Both the position numbers and the translations under genes were made by a program. Shown here piece after piece: positions 8,612 to 17,618 of a stretch of 37,046 nt of DNA. The notes beneath the pieces are model-generated. The model saw nothing but the letters and a program-made list of their open reading frames with translations. It was not told the origin of the DNA and ran no database searches. Every line of letters begins with the position of its first letter. The stretch's first letter is position 1. Source of the DNA: Alphaproteobacteria bacterium (lineage in GTDB: Bacteria > Pseudomonadota > Alphaproteobacteria > Reyranellales > Reyranellaceae); assembly GCA_016870055.1 (NCBI GenBank), contig VGCQ01000006.1:1-37046 (forward strand). Reading direction: 5' to 3'.

Positions 8612-9451
8612 ATGTTAAGAAGTGTCGCCATGGACAAGCCTGTGACCCCGCTCATGACGCCGCTCGCCCAGTGCCCGCGCGCCACCCTGGCCGCCATCGA
8701 GGGGGTGCTGACCGATATCGACGAGACCGTGTCGACGCAGTCGCGGCTGACCGCCGAGGCCTATGGCGCCCTGGCGGCCCTGAAGGCGGCCGGTCTGCGG
8801 ATCATCCCGGTGACCGGCCGGCCGGCCGGCTGGTGCGACCACATTGCCCGCTTCTGGCCGGTCGACGCCGTGGTGGGCGAGAACGGCGCCTTCTGGATGT
8901 GGCAGGACCGCGAGGCGGGCAAGCTCCGGACCCGCTTCGTGCAAGGCGAGGCCGAACGCGCCCAGGGCAAGCGGCGGCTCGAGGCAGTGCGCCGAGAGGT
9001 GCTGCGCGAGGTGCCGGGTGCCGCCATCGCCTCCGACCAGCCCTTCCGTGCCGCCGACCTTGCCATCGACTTTTGCGAGGACGTGCCGGCGTTGCCGCAT
9101 GAGGCGGTGCTGCGCATCGTCAAGATCTTCGAGGCCCATGGCGCACACGCCAAGATCAGCTCGATCCATGTCAACGGCTGGTTCGGCGACTACGACAAGC
9201 TCACCACCAGCCGCCTGATGATGGCCGAGCTGTTCGGCGTCGACCTCGCGACGGCGCGCGGGCGCTACGTCTTCTCCGGCGACTCGCCCAACGACGCGCC
9301 GATGTTCGGCTACTTCCCCAATGCCGTGGGTGTGGCCAACGTACGCGACTTTGCCGACGACATGGATCACCTGCCGCGCTGGATCACGACCGCGCGTTCT
9401 GGGGCGGGCTTCGTCGAACTGGCGCAGGCGCTGATCGCGGCGCGGCGATAG
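8612..9451 (+). CDS. HAD-IIB-type hydrolase (start could be 8630)
   Basis: LTDIDETVS nucleophile motif, RIIPVTGRPAGW, FSGDSPNDAPMF. Confidence 0.88.
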   Translation: MLRSVAMDKPVTPLMTPLAQCPRATLAAIEGVLTDIDETVSTQSRLTAEAYGALAALKAAGLRIIPVTGRPAGWCDHIARFWPVDAVVGENGAFWMWQDREAGKLRTRFVQGEAERAQGKRRLEAVRREVLREVPGAAIASDQPFRAADLAIDFCEDVPALPHEAVLRIVKIFEAHGAHAKISSIHVNGWFGDYDKLTTSRLMMAELFGVDLATARGRYVFSGDSPNDAPMFGYFPNAVGVANVRDFADDMDHLPRWITTARSGAGFVELAQALIAARR

Positions 9452-9455
9452 GCGC

Positions 9456-10127
9456 GTGATGACGCTTCCGCGACCGCCTGCCGCCGTCGTCTTCGACATG
9501 GACGGCCTGCTGTTCGACAGCGAACGTCTTTATGGCGAGGCGATCCTGACGGCAGCCCGCGAGGTCGGTTGCCCGATGAGCCGCGATGTCTTCCTGCAGT
9601 TGATCGGCCGCTCGCGCGAGGCCAATCATCGCTTTCTGCTGCAGCACTATGGCGACGACTATCCGCTCGATGCCCTGATCGCGGCCTGGGGACGGCATTT
9701 CCGGCTACTAGCGGCAGATGGTCCGCCGCTGAAGCCGGGCGCGGCTCAACTGCTCGACCTTTTGCAGGAGCACCGTCTGCCGACAGCGATCGCGACCTCG
9801 TCGTCACACGCCACGGTCCAGCAAAACCTGATCTTGCGCGGAATTGCCGAGCGCTTCCAAACTGTCGTGGCGCATGGCGACTACGCCAACGGCAAGCCGG
9901 CGCCCGATCCCTTCCTGCGCGCCGCCGAACGGCTGGGGGTCGCGCCCATCAATTGCTTGGCGTTGGAAGATTCACACAATGGTGTGCGCTCGGCCGCTGC
10001 CGCCGGCATGATGACGGTCATGGTTCCGGACCTGATCGCATCGACCGCAGAAATCGAGGGCCTTGGTATTCGTGTCGTCGACGATCTGCGCCATGTTTGC
10101 CGTCTCATCGACCTGGGGCTGCAATGA
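9456..10127 (+). CDS. HAD family phosphatase, beta-phosphoglucomutase-like
   Basis: VVFDMDGLLFDSERLYGEA...IATSSSH...CLALEDSHNGVRSAAAAGM. Confidence 0.9.
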   Translation: MMTLPRPPAAVVFDMDGLLFDSERLYGEAILTAAREVGCPMSRDVFLQLIGRSREANHRFLLQHYGDDYPLDALIAAWGRHFRLLAADGPPLKPGAAQLLDLLQEHRLPTAIATSSSHATVQQNLILRGIAERFQTVVAHGDYANGKPAPDPFLRAAERLGVAPINCLALEDSHNGVRSAAAAGMMTVMVPDLIASTAEIEGLGIRVVDDLRHVCRLIDLGLQ

Positions 10128-10173
10128 TCGCTGCGACTCGCAATTCGCGACTATTGTTTGCGTACAAACCGAG

Positions 10174-10797
10174 TCAGCGCACCGGCGCGACCAGCAGCGA
10201 ACCATAGTGGGTGATACTGTCCGCCTGGCTCCAGACGCCGATGGCGCCGGACTGCGGGAGGCTGCGATCGGTGGTGCTGAACAAAGTGTCGCGGCCCAAC
10301 GCCACCTCGAAGCGATCGGCCGAGGCGATGACGCGTAGCGCGTGCCAGCGTCCGGCTTCGATCACTGCTTCCTTCATGGCAAGCTGGCTGCGCTTGCCTT
10401 TCTCGACACGATAGAAACGCACCGAATTGTCGAGCGCATTGGCGCGCACGACATAGTAGTCGTTGGCGCTCTGGGCGCGGAACATCAGGCCGGCGACCCG
10501 GGCGCGGGTGCCGCTAAGCGGCTTGAAGCGAAGTGTGGCGTCGAGGTCGCGGGTGATCGCCTGCTGGGCGATGCAGAGTGGCATGCGCAAATCGCTGGGG
10601 TCGGCCGCCGTCTCGGCCAGTGCCCAGCCGTCCGGCGCCTCGGGGTCGGCAACCGCCTGCCAGTGCGCCGGCCGGCCGATACCCGTCATGCCCTGCGTGC
10701 AGGCGACCCGGCCGTCGGGCGTGGTCAGGGGCACGACAAGCTGGGCGGAAGCCGGGAACGCCAGGAACAAAGCGACAAGGGTCAGTGGGACTCGCAT
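10174..10797 (-). CDS. Secreted hypothetical protein, possible concanavalin-like/DUF1080-like beta-sandwich
   Basis: 207 aa with signal peptide MRVPLTLVALFLAFPASAQ; VAGLMFRAQSANDYYVVRANALDNSVRFYRVEKGKR. Confidence 0.6.
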   Translation of the reverse strand: MRVPLTLVALFLAFPASAQLVVPLTTPDGRVACTQGMTGIGRPAHWQAVADPEAPDGWALAETAADPSDLRMPLCIAQQAITRDLDATLRFKPLSGTRARVAGLMFRAQSANDYYVVRANALDNSVRFYRVEKGKRSQLAMKEAVIEAGRWHALRVIASADRFEVALGRDTLFSTTDRSLPQSGAIGVWSQADSITHYGSLLVAPVR

Positions 10798-10898
10798 GGT
10801 CTGAACCTAGCAAAATGTGTCGCGCTTGACCGCCCGTGCGGGACGGAGGAGTTTACGCCGCAACGTCAATTTGCGGCGCTTCAGGGGGAGGAAATCCA

Positions 10899-11771
10899 AT
10901 GCGTCTTTGCACCATCATGAACGGCGGCAAGGCCGTGGTCGGCGTCAAGACGGCCGACGGCAAGATCATCGACCTCAGCAAGCAGATGCCGCGGGCCCCC
11001 AAGTCCGTGGTCGAGATCCTGGCCGGCGGCAAGAAGGTCCAGGCCGCGGTCGCCAAGGCCTGCGCCAAACCCAAGGCGGGCGCCACCGTGTCGGCCAAGT
11101 CGGCCAAGTACCTCTGCCCGGTTCCCAGTCCCGGCAAGGTCCTGTGCATCGGTCTCAACTACCGCAAGCATGCCGAGGAAACCGGCAGCCCGATTCCGAC
11201 CTATCCCGTGGTGTTCTGCCGCTACAACAACACCCTGGTGCCGCACAACGGCAAGATGCCGCGGCCCAGCCACTCCGACCAGCTCGACTGGGAAGCTGAG
11301 CTCACCATCGTGATCGGCAAGAAGTGTCGCAACGTGCCCAAGGAGAAGGCGCTCGGCGTGATCGCCGGTTATGCCTGCTTCAACGACGGCTCGGTGCGTG
11401 ACTGGCAACGCAAGTCGGGCGGCCAGTTCACACTCGGCAAGAATTTCGACGGCACCGGCGGCTTCGGGCCCGACATCGTCACCTCCGACGAGCTGCCGCC
11501 GGGCGCCGCGCCGCTGCGCATCATGACGCGCGTCAATGGCGAGGTCATGCAGGACAGCAACACCGATGACCTGATCTTCGACGTGCCGACCCTGGTCCAC
11601 GAGCTCTCCAAGGTCATGACGCTCGATCCCGGCGACATCATCATCACCGGCACGCCGTCGGGCGTCGCCATGGCGCGCAACCCGCAGCCCTGGCTCAAGC
11701 CCGGCGATATCTGCGAGGTCGAGATCGAGAAGATCGGCGTGCTGCGCAACCCGATCGTGCAGGGAGCTTAG
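10899..11771 (+). CDS. Fumarylacetoacetate hydrolase family protein
   Basis: VLCIGLNYRKHAEETG...LDWEAELTIVIGKKCRNV...IITGTPSGVAMAR; SD-like AGGGGGAGGAAA upstream of ATG 10899. Confidence 0.94.
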   Translation: MRLCTIMNGGKAVVGVKTADGKIIDLSKQMPRAPKSVVEILAGGKKVQAAVAKACAKPKAGATVSAKSAKYLCPVPSPGKVLCIGLNYRKHAEETGSPIPTYPVVFCRYNNTLVPHNGKMPRPSHSDQLDWEAELTIVIGKKCRNVPKEKALGVIAGYACFNDGSVRDWQRKSGGQFTLGKNFDGTGGFGPDIVTSDELPPGAAPLRIMTRVNGEVMQDSNTDDLIFDVPTLVHELSKVMTLDPGDIIITGTPSGVAMARNPQPWLKPGDICEVEIEKIGVLRNPIVQGA

Positions 11772-11779
11772 TTGGCAGC

Positions 11780-11802
11780 CCTCCCCAGCTCTGCTGGGGA
11801 GG
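11780..11802. terminator. Perfect 10-bp-stem palindrome between convergent genes (possible bidirectional terminator or repeat)
   Basis: CCTCCCCAGC-TCT-GCTGGGGAGG; no clear U tract. Confidence 0.45.
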
Positions 11803-11806
11803 AAGC

Positions 11807-12463
11807 CTACCGTCTCGGCAGTCTCTCCAAACCACCCATCATCAGGCGTGTCGCGAATTCGGCGGCCGCCGCCGGATCGGCCGGCTCGCGCGCCACCATG
11901 ACCACCGAGATCTCGAAGGCGATGCCCGCCATCGCTGCGGCGAGATAGACGACATCGACGTTGGGCAGCACGCCGCTCGCGATGGCGCCGCGGATGTCGT
12001 CGTTCAACGCCTGGGCCAGCGCGCGTACGTCGGGCTTGTCGAGCAGCGTGCGGATGGCGGTAAAGTTCTTGCGGGCCAGCGCGAGAAGCTCGGCGTCTTC
12101 GACGATGAAGTCGAAGTAGACGGCGTAATGGAGGCGAAAGAACTGCTCGGCGGTCGTCGCACTGCCGCGTCCGCCGCGATGGCGCTTCAGGAGCTCTCCG
12201 GTCAGCTCGCCCACCACCGCCTCGAAGATCTCGTCCTTGTCCTTGAAGTAGTTGTAGAAGGTGCCGGAGGCGAGGTCGGTGCGGCGCACGATGTCGCGTA
12301 CGCTTGCCGCACCGTAGCCCATCTCGGCGAACACCGCGCGCGCGGCTTTCAGAAGCGCCGTGCGGTTCTCCGCCTTGTTTTGCTCGCGCCGGCCTGCGCG
12401 TTCGCGCGCTTCCGTCGTGGTTTGGGTTTCCGTGACCTGGGCTTCGTCGTTCATGTTGGGCAT
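11807..12463 (-). CDS. TetR/AcrR family transcriptional regulator
   Basis: 218 aa; NRTALLKAARAVFAEMGYGAASVRDIVRRTDLASGTFYNYFKDKDEIF. Confidence 0.93.
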   Translation of the reverse strand: MPNMNDEAQVTETQTTTEARERAGRREQNKAENRTALLKAARAVFAEMGYGAASVRDIVRRTDLASGTFYNYFKDKDEIFEAVVGELTGELLKRHRGGRGSATTAEQFFRLHYAVYFDFIVEDAELLALARKNFTAIRTLLDKPDVRALAQALNDDIRGAIASGVLPNVDVVYLAAAMAGIAFEISVVMVAREPADPAAAAEFATRLMMGGLERLPRR

Positions 12464-12470
12464 CCCAGCC

Positions 12471-13532
12471 TCATCGTCCGAGCTGCGCCAGCTCGTGGCG
12501 CAGCCCTGCCACCATGTCGTCCATCGCCCGCGCCGCTGCCTGCAGGACGCCGCGCATGCCGACGAAGCCGTGGATCAGCGAATCGAACTCGCGGTGCACG
12601 GTCTTGACGCCGGCCGCCGCCAGGCGTGCGGCATAGGCCTGGCCCTCGTCGCGCAGCGGATCGAAGCCCGCGGTGTAGATCAGGGCGGGCGCGAGCCCGG
12701 ACAGGTCATCGGTCCTGAGTGGCGAGACGCGGGGATCGGCGATCTGGCCCAGATCGTTGAGATAGTGGTCGCGTACCCATTCCATGTCGGCGCGTGTCAG
12801 CAGGAACCCCTCGCTGCAGCTCGCGTACGACGCGCTGTCGCAAGCGAGGTCGGTAGCCGGGTAGATCAGCCATTGCAGGCAGGGTGGCCGTCGCTCGCCG
12901 CGCAACAGGCGCGCGACCACCGTCGCCATCGTTCCGCCTGAAGAATCGCCGCCGACCACGATGCGCGCCGGGTCGATACCGAGTCCGACCGCTTGAGCCT
13001 CGAGCCAACGATAGGCGGCAACGGCATCGTCGAGAGCGGCAGGGAACTTGTGTTCCGGCGCCAGGCGATAGTCGACGGTCACCACGGCGCAACCGCTACG
13101 GGCGCAAAAGTAGCGACAGGCGAGGTCGTAGGCTTCGAGACTGCCGACCGTCCAGCCGCCGCCATGAAAATAGAGGATCGTCGGCAACAGGCGCGCCACA
13201 CTGTCGGCTGGGCGGTAGAACCGCACGCGCAGGCGGCCGGCCGGCCCATCGATGGTGCGGTCGACGATCTCTCCGACAGGCGACGGCCGGCCGCTCAACA
13301 GCGGGAGAAATGTATCGAACGAGGCACGCGCCTCGGCGACGCTCAGCCGGTGCATCGGCGGCTGGCCGCTGCGGGCGAGGAGCTGCAGGAACCACTGGGT
13401 GCGGCCGTCGAGGGTGCGGCCGTCGACCGCCACCGGCGGTCCGGCCAGGATATTGACCCACGAGATCGGCATGCGCAGCGCCAGGTTGGCGGCCTTGCCC
13501 TGTAGCTCGCGCGCGATCTCCTTCAACGGCAT
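12471..13532 (-). CDS. Alpha/beta hydrolase, HSL-type esterase
   Basis: YFHGGGWTVGSLEAYD (HGGG), GGDSSGGTMA (GDSxG), DPLRDEG, HGF. Confidence 0.94.
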   Translation of the reverse strand: MPLKEIARELQGKAANLALRMPISWVNILAGPPVAVDGRTLDGRTQWFLQLLARSGQPPMHRLSVAEARASFDTFLPLLSGRPSPVGEIVDRTIDGPAGRLRVRFYRPADSVARLLPTILYFHGGGWTVGSLEAYDLACRYFCARSGCAVVTVDYRLAPEHKFPAALDDAVAAYRWLEAQAVGLGIDPARIVVGGDSSGGTMATVVARLLRGERRPPCLQWLIYPATDLACDSASYASCSEGFLLTRADMEWVRDHYLNDLGQIADPRVSPLRTDDLSGLAPALIYTAGFDPLRDEGQAYAARLAAAGVKTVHREFDSLIHGFVGMRGVLQAAARAMDDMVAGLRHELAQLGR

Positions 13533-13593
13533 GGCTTCGTTCCTACCACTCCGCCCCGCCGTTGTGGAGCCTGGGTACCGTGGCTAGGTTGCC

Positions 13594-14886
13594 ATGGCGA
13601 TGACCACTGCGCCCCCCGACGACTACGCTGCGGCGCTGCGCCGCGAGATCGTGCGCAGCGAGATCAAGCGCATGGAGGTGCTGGCGGTCCTGCTGGTTGT
13701 CTTGCTCGGCCTGACGCAGGCCGCCATCAACTTGCTGCCCGAGGTCACCAACCGGCTGTTTCGCGGCGGCCTGGCATGGTGGGTGCCGCTGGCCGGCATC
13801 GGTTCGTTTGCCGTCTACGAGCTGGTCGCTCTGCTCGTGTTGCGGTGGCGAGCCGCGCGGGATCGCGAGTTTCCGCGCTACGGTCGCTTCGCCAATGCCC
13901 TGGTCGAGACCAGCCTGCCGAGTGTCATCATCTATGTGGTCGGCAGCCACATGGAGCCGGCGGTGGTGTTCGGCTACTGGCCGCCAATGCTGTATTTCTT
14001 CTTCATCCTGCTGTCGACCTTGCGGCTCGACTTTTGGCTGTCGGTCTGGACCGGCGCCGTAGCGGCTGTTCAGCAGTTGATCTTGGTCCTCTGGCTCATT
14101 CCGATCGATCAGTACTCGGTACTGCCCGAGCACTCGCCGTATTATCATTTCAGTCGCAGCATCATCCTGCTGGGGGCGGGCATCGTCGCCGGCATCGTGG
14201 CGCGCAGCTTGCGACGGCAATTCGACCAGTCGGTGCTGGCTGCGGCGGCGCGTGATCGCATCACCAACTTGTTCGGCCAGCACGTGTCGCCCGCCGTGGT
14301 CGATCGCCTGCTCGCCCACCAGACCGACCCGCCGAGCGAGACGCGCGAGGTCTGCGTGCTGTTCCTCGACATAAGAGGCTTTACCGCCATGACGAGAACC
14401 CGACCGGCGGCCGAGACGGTGGCCCTTCTGAACGACTTCTTCGCCGAGATGATCGAGGTCGTCGATCGTCACGGCGGCATCATCAACAAGTTCCTGGGCG
14501 ACGGCTTCCTCGCTGTGTTCGGTACGCCGCTTGAAGATCCCGAGGCGGCGGCCAACGCGCTGGCCGCCGCCCGGGCGATGCTTGAGGCCGTCGAGCGCTG
14601 GAATGGCGAGCGGCCTCGACTGCCGCTGCGCGTCGGCATCGGCATCCATATGGGCGAGGCGGTGACCGGCACCGTCGGATCGCCGCAGCGCAAGGAATAT
14701 ACGGTGATCGGCGATACCGTGAACCTGGCCGCACGGTTGGAGCAGCTCACCAAGGAAACCGGCTCGCAGCTCTTGGTCTCGAGCACCGTGCATCGCGCCA
14801 CTGCGGGCGCCGGCGGCGCCACCGATCTTGGGCCATTGCCGATCCGTGGCTACGACCAGGAGGTTCGGGTATGGCGGGTGGCTTGA
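13594..14886 (+). CDS. Membrane-bound class III adenylate/guanylate cyclase
   Basis: N-terminal hydrophobic segments; VLFLDIRGFTAMTR...NKFLGDGFLAVFG...YTVIGDTVNLAARLE. Confidence 0.92.
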   Translation: MAMTTAPPDDYAAALRREIVRSEIKRMEVLAVLLVVLLGLTQAAINLLPEVTNRLFRGGLAWWVPLAGIGSFAVYELVALLVLRWRAARDREFPRYGRFANALVETSLPSVIIYVVGSHMEPAVVFGYWPPMLYFFFILLSTLRLDFWLSVWTGAVAAVQQLILVLWLIPIDQYSVLPEHSPYYHFSRSIILLGAGIVAGIVARSLRRQFDQSVLAAAARDRITNLFGQHVSPAVVDRLLAHQTDPPSETREVCVLFLDIRGFTAMTRTRPAAETVALLNDFFAEMIEVVDRHGGIINKFLGDGFLAVFGTPLEDPEAAANALAAARAMLEAVERWNGERPRLPLRVGIGIHMGEAVTGTVGSPQRKEYTVIGDTVNLAARLEQLTKETGSQLLVSSTVHRATAGAGGATDLGPLPIRGYDQEVRVWRVA

Positions 14887-15347
14887 GCTGGTACTTCGCC
14901 TACGGCTCGAACATGGATGCGAAGCGCCTGTTCGACGTTCGATTGCGGCCGGTGGGTGTGGCGTGCGGCCAGAGGATCGCCGGTCGCCTCGATGGCTGGC
15001 AGCTTGCCTTCAACAAGCGGACGTCCGATCGGGAGGGCGCCGGCGCGGCAAACATCGTGCCCGTCCCGAGCAGCGTTGTGCACGGAACATTGAACCTGCT
15101 GCCGGCCAAAGGGTTCGAAGTGCTGGATCGCCATGAGGGGGTCGCCGGAGGTCACTATGAGCGCCGGGTGGTGCCGGTCGTGCGCCCCGACAGCGGCGTC
15201 ACCGTCGAGGCGATCACCTATGTTGCCCTCAAGATTGGCGAGGGCCTGCGGCCGGCCCGCGACTATCTCGACCATCTGCTGGCCGGCCGCGATCTGCTGC
15301 CGGCCGACTACTGGCGGTGGCTTGCCGCGACGCCAACGCTCGACTGA
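14871..15347 (+). CDS. Gamma-glutamylcyclotransferase-like protein
   Basis: WYFAYGSNMDAKRL...GRLDGWQLAFNKR; overlaps cyclase ORF by 16 bp. Confidence 0.88.
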   Translation: MAGGLSWYFAYGSNMDAKRLFDVRLRPVGVACGQRIAGRLDGWQLAFNKRTSDREGAGAANIVPVPSSVVHGTLNLLPAKGFEVLDRHEGVAGGHYERRVVPVVRPDSGVTVEAITYVALKIGEGLRPARDYLDHLLAGRDLLPADYWRWLAATPTLD

Positions 15348-15359
15348 GCGGCCTGTCGG

Positions 15360-15836
15360 CTATTTGGCGCCGGCCAGCTGCTTCTTGCTCTTCGGGCTCT
15401 TGGTCTTCTCGGCGAGCGCGTCGCGCGATACCGGCGTGGTGCCGCTCGCCTTGACCTCGGGTACGTCGGCTTCGTTCCAGAAGTTGAGTTCGATCATCAC
15501 GCCGTCGGGGTCATGCAGGAAGACCTGCTGCAACGGCCGCGCCGGCACCTTCCGGACCTCGTACGGCACGCCGTCCTTCTTGATCGTGGCGATGGTGCCG
15601 CGGATGTCCGAGCAGTTGATGGCGACATGGTCGATGGCGCCGCTACCGTGATCCTTGCGGGTGGTCTCCGAGACGATATGCAGGATCGCCTTGTCGCCGG
15701 CGTATAGCCAAGCGCCGGGGAACTGGAAGGGCGGGCGATCGCCGTTCCTCAAGCCGACATAACGCTCGTAGAAGCGCACCGTGGCGTCGAGATCCTTGCA
15801 GTAGATATTCCAGTGGTCGAGCGACAGAGCGGGCAT
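15360..15836 (-). CDS. VOC family (glyoxalase/bleomycin resistance) protein
   Basis: MPALSLDHWNIYCKDLDATVRFYERYVGL...FLHDPDGVMIELN; start could be 15869. Confidence 0.88.
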   Translation of the reverse strand: MPALSLDHWNIYCKDLDATVRFYERYVGLRNGDRPPFQFPGAWLYAGDKAILHIVSETTRKDHGSGAIDHVAINCSDIRGTIATIKKDGVPYEVRKVPARPLQQVFLHDPDGVMIELNFWNEADVPEVKASGTTPVSRDALAEKTKSPKSKKQLAGAK

Positions 15837-15941
15837 GGGTACCTCTGGCATCTGTGGTGGGAGTGACACAGCTTAGCGCAATCCCGGCCCCGGGAAACCT
15901 GTCGGATCGGCTTCCGCAGCGCAAACTTGCCCATCGACCGG

Positions 15942-16766
15942 TCAGCCGAGACGATCGGGGCGTCCCAGGACGGCGTTGAACACAGTGTCGGGCACGGTGA
16001 CGAGCGGGTCCCGGTAGGCCGCCCGTAGGGCGTCGGGATGGCGGTCCGGGGCAGACGACAGCTCGGCCAGCCGGTCGATGAAGGGCAGGTCGAGCTCGGA
16101 GTCCTTGTCGGTCATGCCGCCCCAGACGTCCCATGGCAACATTTCGTGATTGTTGAGCGCAGCCACGTCGCGGATGACGTTGCTGGCGATGAACCACAGG
16201 CCATGCATGTCGAGGATGCCGAACGCCGTCGGATCGGCCTTGCCGTCGCGGCAGAGCCGCCAGGCATCGCCTGCCACCAGGAAGCGATCGCGCGGCACGT
16301 CGAGCGGGTCGAAGCCGACGGCAAAGAGCTTGCGCTGATGCGGATCGAGCTGGGGGTCGACCAGCACCCAGCGCTGCTCGGCGCCGTTCCAATATTCGGT
16401 GACCCAATGGTCGAGGAACTTGGCGTTCTCGAAGTAGCCGGCGAAGCCGCAACGCGCTCGCGCCGCAGCGCCCTGGCGACGCAGCAGGGCGACATGCAGC
16501 AGCGTGAAGTGGCGGCACACGCCGACCACGCGCTCGCCTGCTGGCCGCGCCACCGTCAGCGGCCGCCCGTCCCGCCGGGCGATACGGTCGAGCATGTCGC
16601 CGACCGCACGCAGGTGCGCCTCGGCATGCTGCTCCGCCGACAGATCGACGCCATAGGTCGAGGCGATATGCTCGTGGATCAGTACCCCTTGCACGACCGC
16701 GGCAAGCTGGCCGACATCGCGAGGCGGGCCGTCAAGCAGCGCCGCGTGGCCGGCTACGTCGCTCAT
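15942..16766 (-). CDS. Transglutaminase-like domain protein
   Basis: VVGVCRHFTLLHVALLRRQGAAARARCGFAGYF...HWVTEYWNGAEQRWVLVDPQLD (Cys/His/Asp order). Confidence 0.82.
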   Translation of the reverse strand: MSDVAGHAALLDGPPRDVGQLAAVVQGVLIHEHIASTYGVDLSAEQHAEAHLRAVGDMLDRIARRDGRPLTVARPAGERVVGVCRHFTLLHVALLRRQGAAARARCGFAGYFENAKFLDHWVTEYWNGAEQRWVLVDPQLDPHQRKLFAVGFDPLDVPRDRFLVAGDAWRLCRDGKADPTAFGILDMHGLWFIASNVIRDVAALNNHEMLPWDVWGGMTDKDSELDLPFIDRLAELSSAPDRHPDALRAAYRDPLVTVPDTVFNAVLGRPDRLG

Positions 16767-16795
16767 TCCGCCGGGCTTGCGGTGGGGATCAGCGG

Positions 16796-17227
16796 TCACG
16801 TGAACAGCGCCTCGAGCTTGCCGAGCGTGTGGGCCCAGCCGCGGCGGTGGTCGTCGCGCGCCTTCTCGTCGAAGAACTGCTCGTGTGTCAGCGTCAGGAC
16901 GGTGCCGTCGCCGTCGGCTGCGAAGTCGAGCGTGACCTGCGACTGGCGCTCGGGCGTGCTTTGCCAAGCCCATGAAAAGACCAGCCGGCGATCCGGCACG
17001 ACCTCGCGGTAGATGCCGCTCACACTGTGATGCTGGCCGTCGGCCGTCCAGAACTGGACGCCGAAGCGGCCGCCGACCCGGACATCGGCTTCGGCGATCG
17101 GCCGATTGGGGTGGTCGGTGACGCCCCACCAGCCGATCATTTCTTGCGACTGCGTCCAGGCTTGGTAAAGCCTTGCCGGCGACGCTTTGAATCGCCGCTT
17201 GAGCGCGAGGCTTGGCTTGTCGGCCAT
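16796..17227 (-). CDS. SRPBCC/AHSA1-domain protein
   Basis: MADKPSLALKRRFKASPARLYQAWTQSQEMIGWWG...GGRFGVQFWTADGQHHSVSGIYREVVPDRRLVFSWAW. Confidence 0.92.
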   Translation of the reverse strand: MADKPSLALKRRFKASPARLYQAWTQSQEMIGWWGVTDHPNRPIAEADVRVGGRFGVQFWTADGQHHSVSGIYREVVPDRRLVFSWAWQSTPERQSQVTLDFAADGDGTVLTLTHEQFFDEKARDDHRRGWAHTLGKLEALFT

Positions 17228-17556
17228 GAATCTTCCTCCAGATAGGCGGCGAGTCGGTCGAGCTGCTCGGTCCAGTAGTGTTGGTAGCGGGCCAGCCAAT
17301 TCATCGCCTGCTCCATCGGTGCGGCCTTGAGCCGGCAGGTGACGACCCGGCCGGTCTTGTGGCGCTCGATCAGGCCGGCATCCGACAGGACGTCGAGATG
17401 CTTCATGATGGCCGGCAGCGACACCGGAAAGGGCCGCGCCAGCTCGCTGACGCTGAGACGCTCTTCCTCGTCGAGCCTGGCCAGCAGGGCGCGCCGCGTC
17501 GGATCGGCGAGGGCAGCGAAGGTGCGATCGAGTGCGGCGGCTTGAAGGTTAACCAT
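17137..17556 (-). CDS. ArsR-family winged-helix regulator
   Basis: MVNLQAAALDRTFAALADPTRRALLARLDEEERLSVSELARPFPVSLPAIMKHLDVLSDAGLIERHKTGR; 91-bp overlap with downstream AHSA1 gene. Confidence 0.93.
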   Translation of the reverse strand: MVNLQAAALDRTFAALADPTRRALLARLDEEERLSVSELARPFPVSLPAIMKHLDVLSDAGLIERHKTGRVVTCRLKAAPMEQAMNWLARYQHYWTEQLDRLAAYLEEDSWPTSQASRSSGDSKRRRQGFTKPGRSRKK

Positions 17557-17565
17557 AATGTTAAC
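17548..17565. promoter_or_regulatory. Paired GTTAAC palindromes over the ArsR-gene start, candidate autoregulatory operator
   Basis: GTTAAC at 17548-17553 and 17560-17565, start codon between them. Confidence 0.45.
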
Positions 17566-17618
17566 TTTAAAGGCGCAGGGCTTCCATCGTCAAGTGACGC
17601 CGCGCGGTCCGCCGAGGG

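Noticed and set aside
13543-14793. 416-aa minus-strand ORF
   Set aside because: Antisense shadow of the class III cyclase, which has clear catalytic motifs on the + strand.
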